From contig NZ_AP028067.1 in assembly GCF_030297155.1 (NCBI RefSeq), positions 992,001-1,056,000 of the forward strand: DNA of 64,000 bases, given 5' to 3'. The translations under genes were made by a program, and so were the position numbers. Within the stretch, counting starts at the first letter, position 1. The number at the start of each line of letters is the position of its first letter. The notes under the pieces are model-generated. The model searched no databases, was not told the DNA's origin, and worked only from the letters and a program-made list of their open reading frames with translations. Source of the stretch: Vibrio sp. FE10. Its GTDB lineage: Bacteria > Pseudomonadota > Gammaproteobacteria > Enterobacterales > Vibrionaceae. Below, one piece after another: positions 55,008 to 63,984 of the stretch.

Positions 55008-58000
55008 TGTTGTTATCTGATGTTTCTGTAAAGAGACCAGTAGCGGCTATCGTATTGAGCTTGCTCTTGGTTGTATTTGGTATTGTATCGTTTAACAAGC
55101 TTGCTGTTCGTGAGATGCCTGACATCGAAAGCCCAGTAGTATCGATCAGTACTCGCTATGAAGGTGCATCAGCCACCATCATTGAAAGCCAAATAACCTC
55201 CAATCTTGAAGACCAGTTATCAGGTATCAGTGGTATCGATGAGATCGAGTCCACGACGCGTAACGGTATGTCGCGTATCACGATTACTTTCGAACTGGGC
55301 TACGACCTCAATACGGGTGTCAGTGATGTTCGTGATGCGGTAGCTCGTGCGCAGCGTTCGTTGCCCGATGAAGCCGATGACCCGATTGTTTATAAGAATA
55401 ACGGTAGTGGTGAAGCCTCGGTATACATCAACCTAAGTTCAACCGAGATGGACCGAACGCAGTTAACCGATTACACCGAGCGTGTCTTGATTGACCGCTT
55501 TAGTTTGATTTCTGGTGTGAGCTCAGTGGACATCTCTGGTGGCTTGTACAAAGTAATGTACGTGAAGCTGAAACCTGCTCAGATGGCTGGTCGTGGTGTT
55601 ACTACCTCGGACATCACTTCTGCGTTAAACAGTGAGAACATTGAAAGCCCGGGCGGTGAAGTTCGTAACGATGCGATTGTTATGTCGGTTCGTACAGCTC
55701 GTTCGTATACCCAAGCTGAAGATTTTGAATACCTAGTAGTTAAACGCGCCTCTGATAACACACCTATCTACTTGAAAGACGTAGCGGATGTTTACATTGG
55801 TGCTGAAAACGAAAACTCGACCTTTAAGAGTGACGGTGTTGTTAACGTTAGTATGGGCATTGTGCCTCAGTCAGATGCGAACCCACTTGAGGTTGCTGAC
55901 TTAGTCCATAAAGAAGTTGAAGCGATTCAAAAGTTCTTGCCTGACGGTACTCGTCTAGCGGTGGATTATGATTCAACGGTCTTTATCGACCGTTCGATCT
56001 CGGAGGTATACAGCACACTCTTTATTACGGGTGGCTTGGTTATCCTCGTGCTTTACGTCTTTATCGGCCAAGCACGTGCAACCCTGATCCCTGCGGTGAC
56101 GGTGCCTGTATCTTTGATTTCATCATTTATTGCGGCGTACTACTTTGGTTTCTCTATCAACCTGATTACCTTGATGGCACTTATCCTGTCTATCGGTTTG
56201 GTGGTAGATGACGCGATCGTGGTAGTAGAGAACATTTTCCACCACATTGAACGCGGTGAATCGCCACTGCTTGCCGCTTATAAAGGGACACGTGAAGTTG
56301 GCTTTGCGGTAATCGCAACCACGCTAGTTTTGGTAATGGTGTTCCTACCGATCTCGTTTATGGATGGCATGGTAGGTCTTCTGTTTACTGAGTTCTCGGT
56401 ATTGCTGGCGATGTCGGTGATCTTCTCGTCTGTTGTGGCATTAACGCTAACACCAGTTCTGGGCAGTAAGATTCTAAAAGCGAACGTGAAACCAAACCGC
56501 TTCAATCGATTTGTTGAACGTGTGTTTGGCAAGCTAGAACTTGGATACAAAGCGGTATTGCGTCGTGCTCTAAACTGGCGTTGGGCTGCCCCAATCATCA
56601 TTATTGCGTGTATGGGCGGAAGTTATGGTTTGATGCAACAAGTGCCTTCGCAGCTGACTCCACAAGAAGACCGTGGCGTTATCTTCGCGTTCGTTCGTGG
56701 TGCCGATGCAACCAGTTACAACCGCATGTCTGCCAACATGGACATCGTTGAAGAGCGCTTAATGCCGTTGCTTGGCCAAGGTTTCTTGAAATCATTCAGC
56801 ATTCAATCGCCAGCGTTTGGTGGTAATGCGGGCGACCAAACTGGCTTCGTTATCATGATCCTAGAAGATTGGGACGAACGTGATGTCACGGCGCAAGAAG
56901 CCTTGAACGAAGTTCGTAAATCTTTGAATGGCATTCCTGATGTGCGTGTATTCCCATTCATGCCAGGCTTCAAAGGTGGTTCAAGTGAGCCAGTTCAATT
57001 CGTACTGGGTGGTTCTGACTACACTGAGCTTCAGAAGTGGGCAGAGCTCTTAAAGCAAGCAGCTGAAGACTCTCCAATGATGGAAGGTGCGGACATCGAT
57101 TACTCTGAGAAGACACCAGAGTTATTGGTTACCGTAGACAAGCAGCGTGCAGCTGAGTTGGGTGTAAGCGTATCAGACATTTCAGACACGTTAGAAATCA
57201 TGCTGGGTGGCCGCAGTGAAACCACTTTCGTTGACCGTGGTGAAGAGTACGATGTTTACTTGCGTGGCGATGAGAACAGCTTCAACAACGCGAACGATTT
57301 AAGCCAAATCTACATGCGAACTCAGTCAGGCGAGCTAGTAACGCTTGATACGCTGACGCACATTGAAGAAGTGGCATCATCGATTCGTTTATCGCACTAC
57401 AACAAGCAGAAGTCGGTCACCATCAAAGCGAACCTAATGGAAGGTTACACGCTGGGCGATGCTCTTGATTTCCTTGATGAACAAGCGATTGAGAAGCTAC
57501 CGGGTGACATCTCAGTTAGCTACTCTGGCGAGTCTAAAGACTTCAAAGAGAACCAATCGAGCATCTTAGTGGTGTTTGCGTTAGCGATGTTGGTGGCGTA
57601 CTTGGTATTGGCCGCGCAGTTTGAGAGCTTCATTAACCCGCTGGTGGTGATGTTCACCGTACCTATGGGCATCTTTGGTGGCTTCTTAGGTTTGGTGTTG
57701 ATGAGTCAAGGGCTCAACGTCTACAGCCAAATTGGTATGATCATGTTGATCGGTATGGTAACTAAGAATGGTATCTTGATCGTAGAGTTTGCTAACCAAC
57801 TTCGTGACCGTGGTATTGAGTTTGAAAAGGCGATCATTGATGCTTCGGCTCGACGTTTACGTCCAATCATGATGACCGCATTTACCACGCTAGCAGGTGC
57901 AATTCCATTGATTACCTCAACAGGCGCGGGTTATGAAAGCCGAGTAGCGGTGGGTACGGTTATCTTCTTCGGTATGGGCTTTGCGACTTTGGTTACTCTG

Positions 58001-58120
58001 TTCGTTATCCCTGCGATGTACCGACTGATTTCTGGCTCTACGCGTTCTCCTGGTCATGTGGAAGCGGTTCTAAATAAAGAACTCAGCCATGATAACGTGG
58101 GAAGAACCTCTCACGGTTAG
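55007..58120 (+). CDS. RND-family multidrug efflux permease (HAE1)
   Basis: 1037 aa, proton-driven antiporter. Twelve membrane segments in two halves with large periplasmic loops; the proton-relay aspartates Asp401-Asp402 are in VVDDAIVVVENI of helix 4, and the conserved GFAVIATTLVLVMVFLPI and KNGILIVEFANQLRDRG motifs are present. It takes substrates from the inner membrane or periplasm and, with the adaptor and TolC, exports them. The start codon ATG overlaps the last base of the adaptor stop, so the genes are coupled. Substrate range cannot be told. Confidence 0.95.
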   Translation: MLLSDVSVKRPVAAIVLSLLLVVFGIVSFNKLAVREMPDIESPVVSISTRYEGASATIIESQITSNLEDQLSGISGIDEIESTTRNGMSRITITFELGYDLNTGVSDVRDAVARAQRSLPDEADDPIVYKNNGSGEASVYINLSSTEMDRTQLTDYTERVLIDRFSLISGVSSVDISGGLYKVMYVKLKPAQMAGRGVTTSDITSALNSENIESPGGEVRNDAIVMSVRTARSYTQAEDFEYLVVKRASDNTPIYLKDVADVYIGAENENSTFKSDGVVNVSMGIVPQSDANPLEVADLVHKEVEAIQKFLPDGTRLAVDYDSTVFIDRSISEVYSTLFITGGLVILVLYVFIGQARATLIPAVTVPVSLISSFIAAYYFGFSINLITLMALILSIGLVVDDAIVVVENIFHHIERGESPLLAAYKGTREVGFAVIATTLVLVMVFLPISFMDGMVGLLFTEFSVLLAMSVIFSSVVALTLTPVLGSKILKANVKPNRFNRFVERVFGKLELGYKAVLRRALNWRWAAPIIIIACMGGSYGLMQQVPSQLTPQEDRGVIFAFVRGADATSYNRMSANMDIVEERLMPLLGQGFLKSFSIQSPAFGGNAGDQTGFVIMILEDWDERDVTAQEALNEVRKSLNGIPDVRVFPFMPGFKGGSSEPVQFVLGGSDYTELQKWAELLKQAAEDSPMMEGADIDYSEKTPELLVTVDKQRAAELGVSVSDISDTLEIMLGGRSETTFVDRGEEYDVYLRGDENSFNNANDLSQIYMRTQSGELVTLDTLTHIEEVASSIRLSHYNKQKSVTIKANLMEGYTLGDALDFLDEQAIEKLPGDISVSYSGESKDFKENQSSILVVFALAMLVAYLVLAAQFESFINPLVVMFTVPMGIFGGFLGLVLMSQGLNVYSQIGMIMLIGMVTKNGILIVEFANQLRDRGIEFEKAIIDASARRLRPIMMTAFTTLAGAIPLITSTGAGYESRVAVGTVIFFGMGFATLVTLFVIPAMYRLISGSTRSPGHVEAVLNKELSHDNVGRTSHG

Positions 58121-58186
58121 TCGGCAAAAACGAAGGGCTAGACTATAGAAAGTTGTTATAGCCCTTAAGTTTAAAGCTTGATAAAG

Positions 58187-58242
58187 AAAGCCCAGTAACT
58201 GGTGTCCAACTATTGGGGGTCAGTTCATTACTGGGCTTTTTG
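58187..58242 (+). terminator. Terminator after the RND operon
   Basis: AAAGCCCAGTAA (58187-58198) pairs with TTACTGGGCTTT (58228-58239), 12 bp, around a 29-base loop that has its own AACTG/CAGTT pairing; TT follows. It may also act leftward for DUF1244. Confidence 0.7.
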
Positions 58243-58334
58243 CTTGCTAAATATTGCTGATTGAAAGTAAGAATGCGTTCAATCGACAATAAAAATTCGC
58301 TCAGAATACGAACTTTTATTTGGTGTTCAATTTC

Positions 58335-58658
58335 TTAATTTTTTTTCGCTTGGCGAGCTTCAAATGCGGCCAATTGTTCAGGCGTCGCTTTCGGTTGATG
58401 GTTAGCTTTCCAATCATCGTAAGTCATGCCATAAACACGTTCACGTGCATCGTCTAAATCTAAATCGACTCCCATCATTTCAGCTTCTGCTGCATACCAT
58501 TTGCTAAAGCAATTTCGGCAAAAGCCAGCCAAGATCATTAGGTCGATGTTTTGCACGTCTTTATTGTTGTCTAGATGAGATAATAGGCGACGAAATGAAG
58601 CTGCATCTAGCTTGTCTTGTTCTTCTTGAGTTAGTTGCTTGTATTTGAATTCAGCCAA
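58335..58658 (-). CDS. DUF1244 family protein
   Basis: 107 aa, whole length covered by the DUF1244 family: FRRLLSHLDNNKDVQNIDLM, LAGFCRNCFSKWYAAEAEMMG, VYGMTYDDWKANHQ. The two cysteines in FCRNCFSKWY are family hallmarks. The start is TTG, preceded by AAGGAAAGAG, which is a good ribosome site. Function is not known. It faces away from the RND operon and stands alone. Confidence 0.9.
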   Translation of the reverse strand: MAEFKYKQLTQEEQDKLDAASFRRLLSHLDNNKDVQNIDLMILAGFCRNCFSKWYAAEAEMMGVDLDLDDARERVYGMTYDDWKANHQPKATPEQLAAFEARQAKKN

Positions 58659-58796
58659 AACTCTTTCCTTTTCAAGTTAATGATTATCCTTAATTAGAGT
58701 CTACACGGCTGCGAGATTGACGCCAATACTCATTCACTGGTTTGAGTATGTACCCCTCAGATCTCAAGGTTCTCATAAGATAATAAAATTACAACT

Positions 58797-58810
58797 AGAC
58801 CGATCGGTCT
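58797..58810. promoter_or_regulatory. Perfect 14-bp palindrome, TetR-type operator
   Basis: AGACCGATCGGTCT is its own reverse complement. GACC-N4-GGTC palindromes of this kind are typical TetR-family (for example NemR-like) operators. It lies 62 bp from the left end of the insertion sequence and no regulator or target gene with an intact start follows it, so it may be an orphan promoter/operator left by the insertion. Confidence 0.55.
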
Positions 58811-58871
58811 GTGTTGTGTATTATTCATTCAACACTTCAAATTAGACAATCAGATCATTGAAGCAGTAAAC

Positions 58872-59925
58872 GGCTTTGTTGCGTAATTCAATGGAACTAA
58901 ATCAAGAACCTACGATCTGATCAGCTACGTTCACTCTATCTCGTAGCCCTATGCCTAAACCACGTTACAAAACAACCAACTGGAAGCAATACAACCAATC
59001 ACTCATTAACCGTGGTTCTCTGACCTTTTGGATTGATGAAGAAGCAATAAGCGGGTGGGCGCAAAGCAAACAGAATAAGCGCGGGAGGCCGCGTCGGTTC
59101 AGTGATTTAGCTATCACGACAGCACTTATGGTCAAACGAGTTTTTTCTATGCCATTGAGAGCGCTTCAAGGATTTATCGACTCGATATTTAGGTTAGCTC
59201 ATGTACCGTTAAGTTGTCCGCATTACACCTGCATCAGTCGTAGAGCCAAGCAAGTTGAGGTTTCATTTAAGACTAAAGCGAGAGGAGCAATACAGCACCT
59301 AGCTATTGATGCTACTGGCCTTAAGGTTTATGGCGAAGGTGAATGGAAAGTCAAAAAACACGGGACGGATGGCAAGCGTAGAGTCTGGCGAAAGCTTCAT
59401 ATTGCCGTCGATACCAACACTCATGAGATCATTGCCGCCGAGCTAAGTTTATCGACGGTTACAGATGGAGAAGTACTCCCGAACTTACTGAAACAAACAC
59501 GCCGAAGTATCCTTGAGGTGTCTGGTGATGGCGCTTACGACACGAGAGCGTGTCACGCTGCTATTAAGATTAAGGGGGCCATTGCGCTTATTCCCCCAAG
59601 AGAAGGAGCAGCCTTCTGGGAGCGTGGTCACCCTCGAAATATTGCCGTGGGTTGTCAGAAGTTATACGGCTCAAATAAGTATTGGAAAGAGCGGTATGGA
59701 TACCACAAACGTTCACTCTCAGAAACGGCGATGTATCGAGTTAAACAGTTACTAGGAGGACGATTGAGCTTAATAAATTATAATGCACAGGTGGGTGAAA
59801 CTTACGCGATGATAAAAGCGTTGAACAAGCTTACTGGATTAGGTATGCCTGAAACTTGTCGTATTGACTAAGAAATACGCGAAATGGGGCTGCTCTGTCT
59901 CTAAACTGAATTACGCAACAAAGCC
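58872..59925 (+). mobile_element. IS5-family (IS903 group) insertion sequence
   Basis: 1054 bp bounded by perfect 19-bp inverted repeats that begin GGCTTTGTTGCGTAATTCA (58872-58890 and complement at 59907-59925). The GGCTTTGTTG start is that of the IS903 group. It carries one intact transposase gene. No 9-bp target duplication is visible: the flanks are GCAGTAAAC and CAACGAATG, so one side has probably been deleted or rearranged. Confidence 0.93.
58951..59871 (+). CDS. IS5-family transposase
   Basis: 306 aa, full length for the IS903 group. N-terminal NWKQYNQSLINRGSLTFWID is the group signature; the DDE catalytic residues are Asp120 (AIDATGLKVYG), Asp193 (SGDGAYDTR) and Glu259 (RSLSETAMYR, the Y-x2-R-x3-E-x6-K region). 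The frame is unbroken, so the element may be active. Confidence 0.94.
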   Translation: MPKPRYKTTNWKQYNQSLINRGSLTFWIDEEAISGWAQSKQNKRGRPRRFSDLAITTALMVKRVFSMPLRALQGFIDSIFRLAHVPLSCPHYTCISRRAKQVEVSFKTKARGAIQHLAIDATGLKVYGEGEWKVKKHGTDGKRRVWRKLHIAVDTNTHEIIAAELSLSTVTDGEVLPNLLKQTRRSILEVSGDGAYDTRACHAAIKIKGAIALIPPREGAAFWERGHPRNIAVGCQKLYGSNKYWKERYGYHKRSLSETAMYRVKQLLGGRLSLINYNAQVGETYAMIKALNKLTGLGMPETCRID

Positions 59926-60554
59926 CAACGAATGCAGAAAATGTAGAACAAGAGGCACAATCTGAAAATAATTATCACAGCCAAGATGTCCGAAATGTTC
60001 AAAGTAGTATTAAAGCTGGATACGATACACAAGAGTTTGATCGATATGACGTGAATATAATAGGCGTTGAAGCTACCTATGGTATTAATGATAAAGCTAG
60101 CATCGGTTTAAGCTACGATACTCTTGATATTGACTTTGGTAATGATATTTTAAATGACCATTCTGATAGAGAAGATGTCATTACACTATCTGGCCAATAC
60201 AATATTTCAAACAACATTGTTATTGATGGTGAGTGGAATATCTCTGGAGACTACGACAATCTTACAGTCGGTGGTAACTACGTCGCTGATGCTGGCTTTG
60301 GTGTATGGAACGTGGGTGCCAACTATTCAACTGGTGATGTGAGCGACGGCTTTGACCTGGAAGCGGGCGTTTTGGTGCCATTTGGTAACATGTATTACCG
60401 CGGTGATTTTACTTACTTCTTGGATTCTGATGTCGACACTGTGTTTGAAAATGCTCTGGGTTGGACTAACGGCAATGTTGATGTGAATGCATCCGTAACT
60501 ATGTATGAATTTGATGATACCTCTGTTGGTATTGAATTCGGTTACTATTTCTAA
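59926..60554 (+). pseudogene. 5'-truncated outer-membrane beta-barrel protein gene
   Basis: The reading frame is open from the edge of the insertion sequence (in-frame stop at 59907 inside the IS end) to the TAA at 60554 but has no start codon or signal peptide; a GTG at 60051 is internal. The roughly 209 residues show alternating hydrophobic/polar strands, many Gly/Asp/Asn turns and a C-terminal aromatic end (EFGYYF), the mark of an outer-membrane barrel recognised by BamA. The protein family is not one I can name. The insertion evidently removed the promoter, start and signal peptide. Confidence 0.75.
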
Positions 60555-60570
60555 GTCGTAGGTAGATGAA

Positions 60571-61119
60571 ATGAAAATTTTTAGTAAAAATAGCTCAATC
60601 AAGCTTGCGGGTATCCTGTTACTTGCCCCGATTCTTAGCGGTTGTGTCGGTAGCAATTTCACGACTAAAAAGTTAATGGAATTCAACGTAAAGGTTGTTG
60701 ATAACCGCTATGCACGTGGCGGTGTTAACTTCTTATTGGCACCCGTTTATGGCTTTACAACATTGGCTGATTACTTCGTTATTAACTCAATTGAGTTCTG
60801 GACGGGGTCAAACCCTTTCGACGGCACTCCGCATATCTTTGATAGTAAAGTCGAGACAATGATTGATATTAACGGTGATCTCGATCCTTCATTGCGTGAT
60901 GCACCGATTGATCCTCTGACGTACCAATACATTGAAGACAGTCACATAAGAACCATTGACGAAAATACTATTGAGATGGAAGTGACTTATGTTGACGGCA
61001 CTTCTTCAACGGTAACCGGCGTGAAGGAAGGTGCAAACGTTCAGTACTTTGTTGATGGTGAGTTTGTCTCTGAAACCTCTGTAGAGGCGTTATCAGAAGC
61101 ATTTGAAGTGAGCTCATAA
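60571..61119 (+). CDS. DUF3332-family lipoprotein
   Basis: 182 aa. Lipoprotein signal peptide with lipobox LSGC (Cys25 region, ILSGCVGS), then the DUF3332 region: NRYARGGVNFLLAPVYGFTTLADYFVINSIEFWTGSNPF. Glycine follows the lipobox cysteine only after Val, so outer-membrane sorting is likely. It starts 16 bp after the truncated barrel gene and may have shared a promoter with it. Ribosome site near GTAGGTAG. Function unknown; the second half (Asp/Glu/Thr-rich) has no motif I know. Confidence 0.85.
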   Translation: MKIFSKNSSIKLAGILLLAPILSGCVGSNFTTKKLMEFNVKVVDNRYARGGVNFLLAPVYGFTTLADYFVINSIEFWTGSNPFDGTPHIFDSKVETMIDINGDLDPSLRDAPIDPLTYQYIEDSHIRTIDENTIEMEVTYVDGTSSTVTGVKEGANVQYFVDGEFVSETSVEALSEAFEVSS

Positions 61120-61203
61120 TCATCCATTGTTAAAGGGAACGTTATTGTTCGCCTATTATTTCCAAACATTTACGATTAATAATGAAGCTTTCAGGATATT
61201 AAT

Positions 61204-61476
61204 ATGAATCAATTTGGCGTGACTGGTTTTATTGTGAAAAGTAGCCTTACTAAAAATAACATTCAACCTGTAGATGATATATCTTATCCGGGATGTAGCT
61301 TTTTAGTGCAAACAGATAACTTTCTAGTGTCATGTTGTTCATTAGATAAATATATTCATAATGCGTTTGAAACTCTGTTTAACACAAAAGGAAAAGTTAA
61401 ACTGGAAGGGTTTTTGTTTGTAGATACTTATAGTGATAATGCGTCTTTGTCCGTAGAGACAAAAATAACACAGTAA
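61204..61476 (+). CDS. Small hypothetical protein, 90 aa
   Basis: Starts MNQFGVTGFIVKSS and ends ETKITQ. Mixed alpha/beta composition with one Cys cluster (SCCSLD), no signal peptide or membrane helix. AGGATATTAAT precedes the ATG. A strong terminator follows 40 bp after the stop. I do not recognise the family. The base composition is AT-rich relative to the housekeeping part, as are its left neighbours. Confidence 0.6.
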   Translation: MNQFGVTGFIVKSSLTKNNIQPVDDISYPGCSFLVQTDNFLVSCCSLDKYIHNAFETLFNTKGKVKLEGFLFVDTYSDNASLSVETKITQ

Positions 61477-61515
61477 TAGCGATTAATAAGCGTCTTAATA
61501 GGGGCTTGTTATAAA

Positions 61516-61546
61516 GAAAAAGGACGAAGTTAACTTCGTCCTTTTT
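61516..61546. terminator. Bidirectional terminator
   Basis: Perfect palindrome AAAAAGGACGAAGTT / AACTTCGTCCTTTTT, with T-runs on both strands. It separates the 90-aa gene from the convergent PLP enzyme. Confidence 0.9.
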
Positions 61547-61575
61547 TGTCATTGTAAAATTGTCAGTTAATGAAC

Positions 61576-62643
61576 TTAAGCCAATTCACCGGTTTGCGAG
61601 AAAGCTTCTAACTTCGCCGCGTACGGTTGTAGGTCGCCAATGTTGTTGTTCACCCACTCATCATTGAAGTAAGTGTCTAGGTAACGCTCGCCGCTATCAC
61701 ATAGTAAAGTCACGATAGAACCTGTTTCGCCACGCGCTTTCATCTCACTTGCCAGCTGAAGCACACCATACATATTCGTACCCGTTGATGCGCCCACCTT
61801 ACGACCTAGAATGTCAGACAACCAATGTGTCGTTGCAATGCTTGCTGCATCTGGGATTTTACGCATTTCATCAACTACACCAGGAATGAAGCTTGGTTCT
61901 GCACGTGGGCGACCAATACCTTCAATTTTGCTGAATGTGTTGCCTTTCACGTTCGCATTGCCCGTTTGGAAGTATTCGTGGAATACTGAGTTTTCAGGGT
62001 CGACAACACAAAGCTTGGTTTCATGTTGTTGGTAGCGAATGAAACGGCCGATTGTTGCTGAAGTACCACCCGTGCCTGGGCTCATTACTACCCACGTTGG
62101 AACTGGGTGATCTTCCATCTGCATTTGATTGAAAATCGAGTTCGCGATGTTGTTGTTACCACGCCAGTCAGTTGCGCGTTCTGCGTAAGTAAATTGGTCC
62201 ATGTAGTGGCCATTCAGTTCTTCAGCTAAACGACGAGACTCATCGTAAATCTCATCTGAGCGATCAACAAGGTGCGCTTGGCCGCCGTAGAATTCAATCT
62301 GCTCAATTTTTTTCTTCGCTGTGCACTTAGGCATTACCGCAATAAACGGAAGACCAAGCAGGCGAGCAAAGTACGCCTCAGACACAGCCGTGCTGCCAGA
62401 TGAAGATTCAATAATCGTTGTTTCTGGGCCAACCCAACCGTTACAAATCGCGTATAAGAACAGAGAACGCGCTAAGCGGTGCTTCAAAGAGCCTGTTGGG
62501 TGTGTGCTTTCATCTTTAAGGTAGATATCAATGCCTTCGATGCTTGGAAGGTCTAGCTTGATAAGGTGCGTATCCGCTGAGCGTTGGTAGTCCGCTTCAA
62601 TTTTACGAATCGCGTTGTTAATCCATTGATGGTCAGTGCACAT
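61576..62643 (-). CDS. PLP-dependent cysteine desulfhydrase/synthase-like enzyme
   Basis: 355 aa fold-type II PLP enzyme of the cysteine synthase/cystathionine beta-synthase superfamily. The PLP lysine is Lys54 in [20 protein letters not shown] binds the substrate carboxylate and [14 protein letters not shown] the phosphate. The sequence resembles the Cds1-type L-cysteine desulfhydrases more than CysK/CysM. The divergent neighbour is a DecR-type regulator, known in E. coli to activate cysteine detoxification, which supports degradation of cysteine to H2S, ammonia and pyruvate. AGGAGAA lies before the ATG. Confidence 0.82.
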   Translation of the reverse strand: MCTDHQWINNAIRKIEADYQRSADTHLIKLDLPSIEGIDIYLKDESTHPTGSLKHRLARSLFLYAICNGWVGPETTIIESSSGSTAVSEAYFARLLGLPFIAVMPKCTAKKKIEQIEFYGGQAHLVDRSDEIYDESRRLAEELNGHYMDQFTYAERATDWRGNNNIANSIFNQMQMEDHPVPTWVVMSPGTGGTSATIGRFIRYQQHETKLCVVDPENSVFHEYFQTGNANVKGNTFSKIEGIGRPRAEPSFIPGVVDEMRKIPDAASIATTHWLSDILGRKVGASTGTNMYGVLQLASEMKARGETGSIVTLLCDSGERYLDTYFNDEWVNNNIGDLQPYAAKLEAFSQTGELA

Positions 62644-62740
62644 AAGCGTTCTCCTGATCTTGTGTAGGAATTTCTTGTAATTGGTATGGTTATAATTTAG
62701 CTAGAATTCGAGAGAAAAACTTTGCCATATTTGCTTTGTT

Positions 62741-62769
62741 TTGACTAAAATGTAGAAAATTATTCTATT
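62741..62769 (+). promoter_or_regulatory. Promoter of the decR-like gene
   Basis: TTGACT (62741-62746), 17-base spacer, TCTATT (62764-62769). Start would be near 62776, about 15 bases before the GTG at 62791. It overlaps the Lrp-type box, so autorepression is plausible. Confidence 0.55.
62753..62767. promoter_or_regulatory. Lrp-type operator in the divergent promoter
   Basis: TAGAAAATTATTCTA matches the E. coli Lrp consensus YAGHAWATTWTDCTR at all 15 positions. It lies between the PLP enzyme and the Lrp/AsnC-family gene, the natural binding site for that regulator or for global Lrp. Confidence 0.78.
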
Positions 62770-62790
62770 TAAATGCGATTTGGTGAAAGT

Positions 62791-63246
62791 GTGATAGATG
62801 CCGTAGATAAAAAGATATTAAGTTTGCTGCAAGAAGACAGCACGCTGTCATTGAACGATATTTCAGAGGCAGTCAACCTAACAACCACGCCCTGTTGGAA
62901 AAGACTGAAGCGTCTTGAAGAGAACGGTATTATTGAAAAAAGAGTGGCGTTGCTGAACCCTGAGAAGCTTGATCTTGCTTTTACCGCGTTCGTATTGGTG
63001 AAAACAAGCAACCATTCTCATGAGTGGTATGGCCGCTTTGTGAATACTGTGTCGGACTTTCCAGAAGTGATGGAGTTCTATCGAATGGCTGGCGAGTATG
63101 ATTATATGATGAAGGTTCAGGTTAAAGACATGAAGTGCTTTGATGACTTCTACAAGCGCTTGGTGAATAGTATTGATGGTATCTCGAATGTGACCTCGAC
63201 GTTTGCCATGGAACCATTGAAGTACACAACAGCACTGCCGCTGTAA
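62791..63246 (+). CDS. decR: Lrp/AsnC-family regulator, DecR (YbaO) homologue
   Basis: 151 aa from the GTG at 62791, favoured because GGTGA precedes it and the predicted transcript starts near 62776; an ATG at 62773 would add six residues without a ribosome site. Helix-turn-helix with [30 protein letters not shown], then a RAM ligand-binding domain ([35 protein letters not shown]). The [10 protein letters not shown] and [12 protein letters not shown] stretches are close to E. coli DecR, which senses cysteine and activates its breakdown. Divergent from the cysteine desulfhydrase-like gene. Confidence 0.88.
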   Translation: MIDAVDKKILSLLQEDSTLSLNDISEAVNLTTTPCWKRLKRLEENGIIEKRVALLNPEKLDLAFTAFVLVKTSNHSHEWYGRFVNTVSDFPEVMEFYRMAGEYDYMMKVQVKDMKCFDDFYKRLVNSIDGISNVTSTFAMEPLKYTTALPL

Positions 63247-63318
63247 GTTAAATCTAGCCTCACGTTACATCTTGTCTCAGTTTAGACATCGCCTCTGCGA
63301 TAAAGAAAAGGATTATTC

Positions 63319-63984
63319 ATGTTTGCAAAAATCTCTACCGCGATCCAATTGGTGTTAGCCGTCGCCATTTTTTATTTAGGCTACACCATCTATTCGTTTA
63401 CCAATAAAGTCGGTGAGATCGTCGATACTTATCCGCAGGTTATCGAAGACTTATCGGGCCTCACCAAAGGGTTAAAAGTCGAAGAGATGTTAGCGTTTGC
63501 TGAGCATGTCAGTGAATTGGCTCCTCAGGTGTTAAGCACCGTCGACGAAGTCAGAAAGACCATCGATGAAGTGAATCAAACCGTTTCGTCTGTTGATGGA
63601 AAAATTCCCGCGATTTTGGATGAAGTGAAAAACGTTCGTACCGAAGTCGAGCAGGTAAGAACTGAGGTTATCCCGCCAGCATTAACTGAATTAAAACGAT
63701 ACCGTGTCGATGTGATGCCACCGATGCTTGCCGAGAGTAAGTCTTACCGTCAACAAACCATCCCAGTGATTGTGGCTGAATCTGAAATGCTAAGAGCGGA
63801 AGTGCCGGGTATTTTGGCGCAAGCGAATTTGTTAGCCGATAAGAGTAAAGAATTAGCTCAGGGCGCTGCAGAAGGCGCAGTAAAAGGTGTTGTGCTATCG
63901 CCATTCAATCTACTGCGAGACGCGAGTGATGGCATCAAAACGCGAGTACAAAGCGAATTCGAACCTACGCTCGAAGCTGAATAG
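63319..63984 (+). CDS. Membrane-anchored coiled-coil protein with 15-residue repeats
   Basis: 221 aa. One N-terminal membrane helix (residues 8-26) with the rest probably periplasmic. A long helical region follows with heptad-like patterns (VDEVRKTIDEVNQTV, VRTEVEQVRTEV). From residue 115 to 174 four 15-residue units are apparent: TEVIPPALTELKRYR, VDVMPPMLAESKSYR, QQTIPVIVAESEMLR, AEVPGILAQANLLAD. An Ala/Gly segment (AAEGAVKGVVLSPFNLLRD) ends the protein. I do not know a family name. AAAAGGATTATTC precedes the ATG. It is the last gene before the right edge. Confidence 0.75.
   Translation: MFAKISTAIQLVLAVAIFYLGYTIYSFTNKVGEIVDTYPQVIEDLSGLTKGLKVEEMLAFAEHVSELAPQVLSTVDEVRKTIDEVNQTVSSVDGKIPAILDEVKNVRTEVEQVRTEVIPPALTELKRYRVDVMPPMLAESKSYRQQTIPVIVAESEMLRAEVPGILAQANLLADKSKELAQGAAEGAVKGVVLSPFNLLRDASDGIKTRVQSEFEPTLEAE

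Noticed and set aside
58863..59934. 3-bp AAC on both sides of the insertion sequence as target duplication
   Set aside because: It would need one extra base at the right end and the IS903 group makes 9-bp duplications; chance match.
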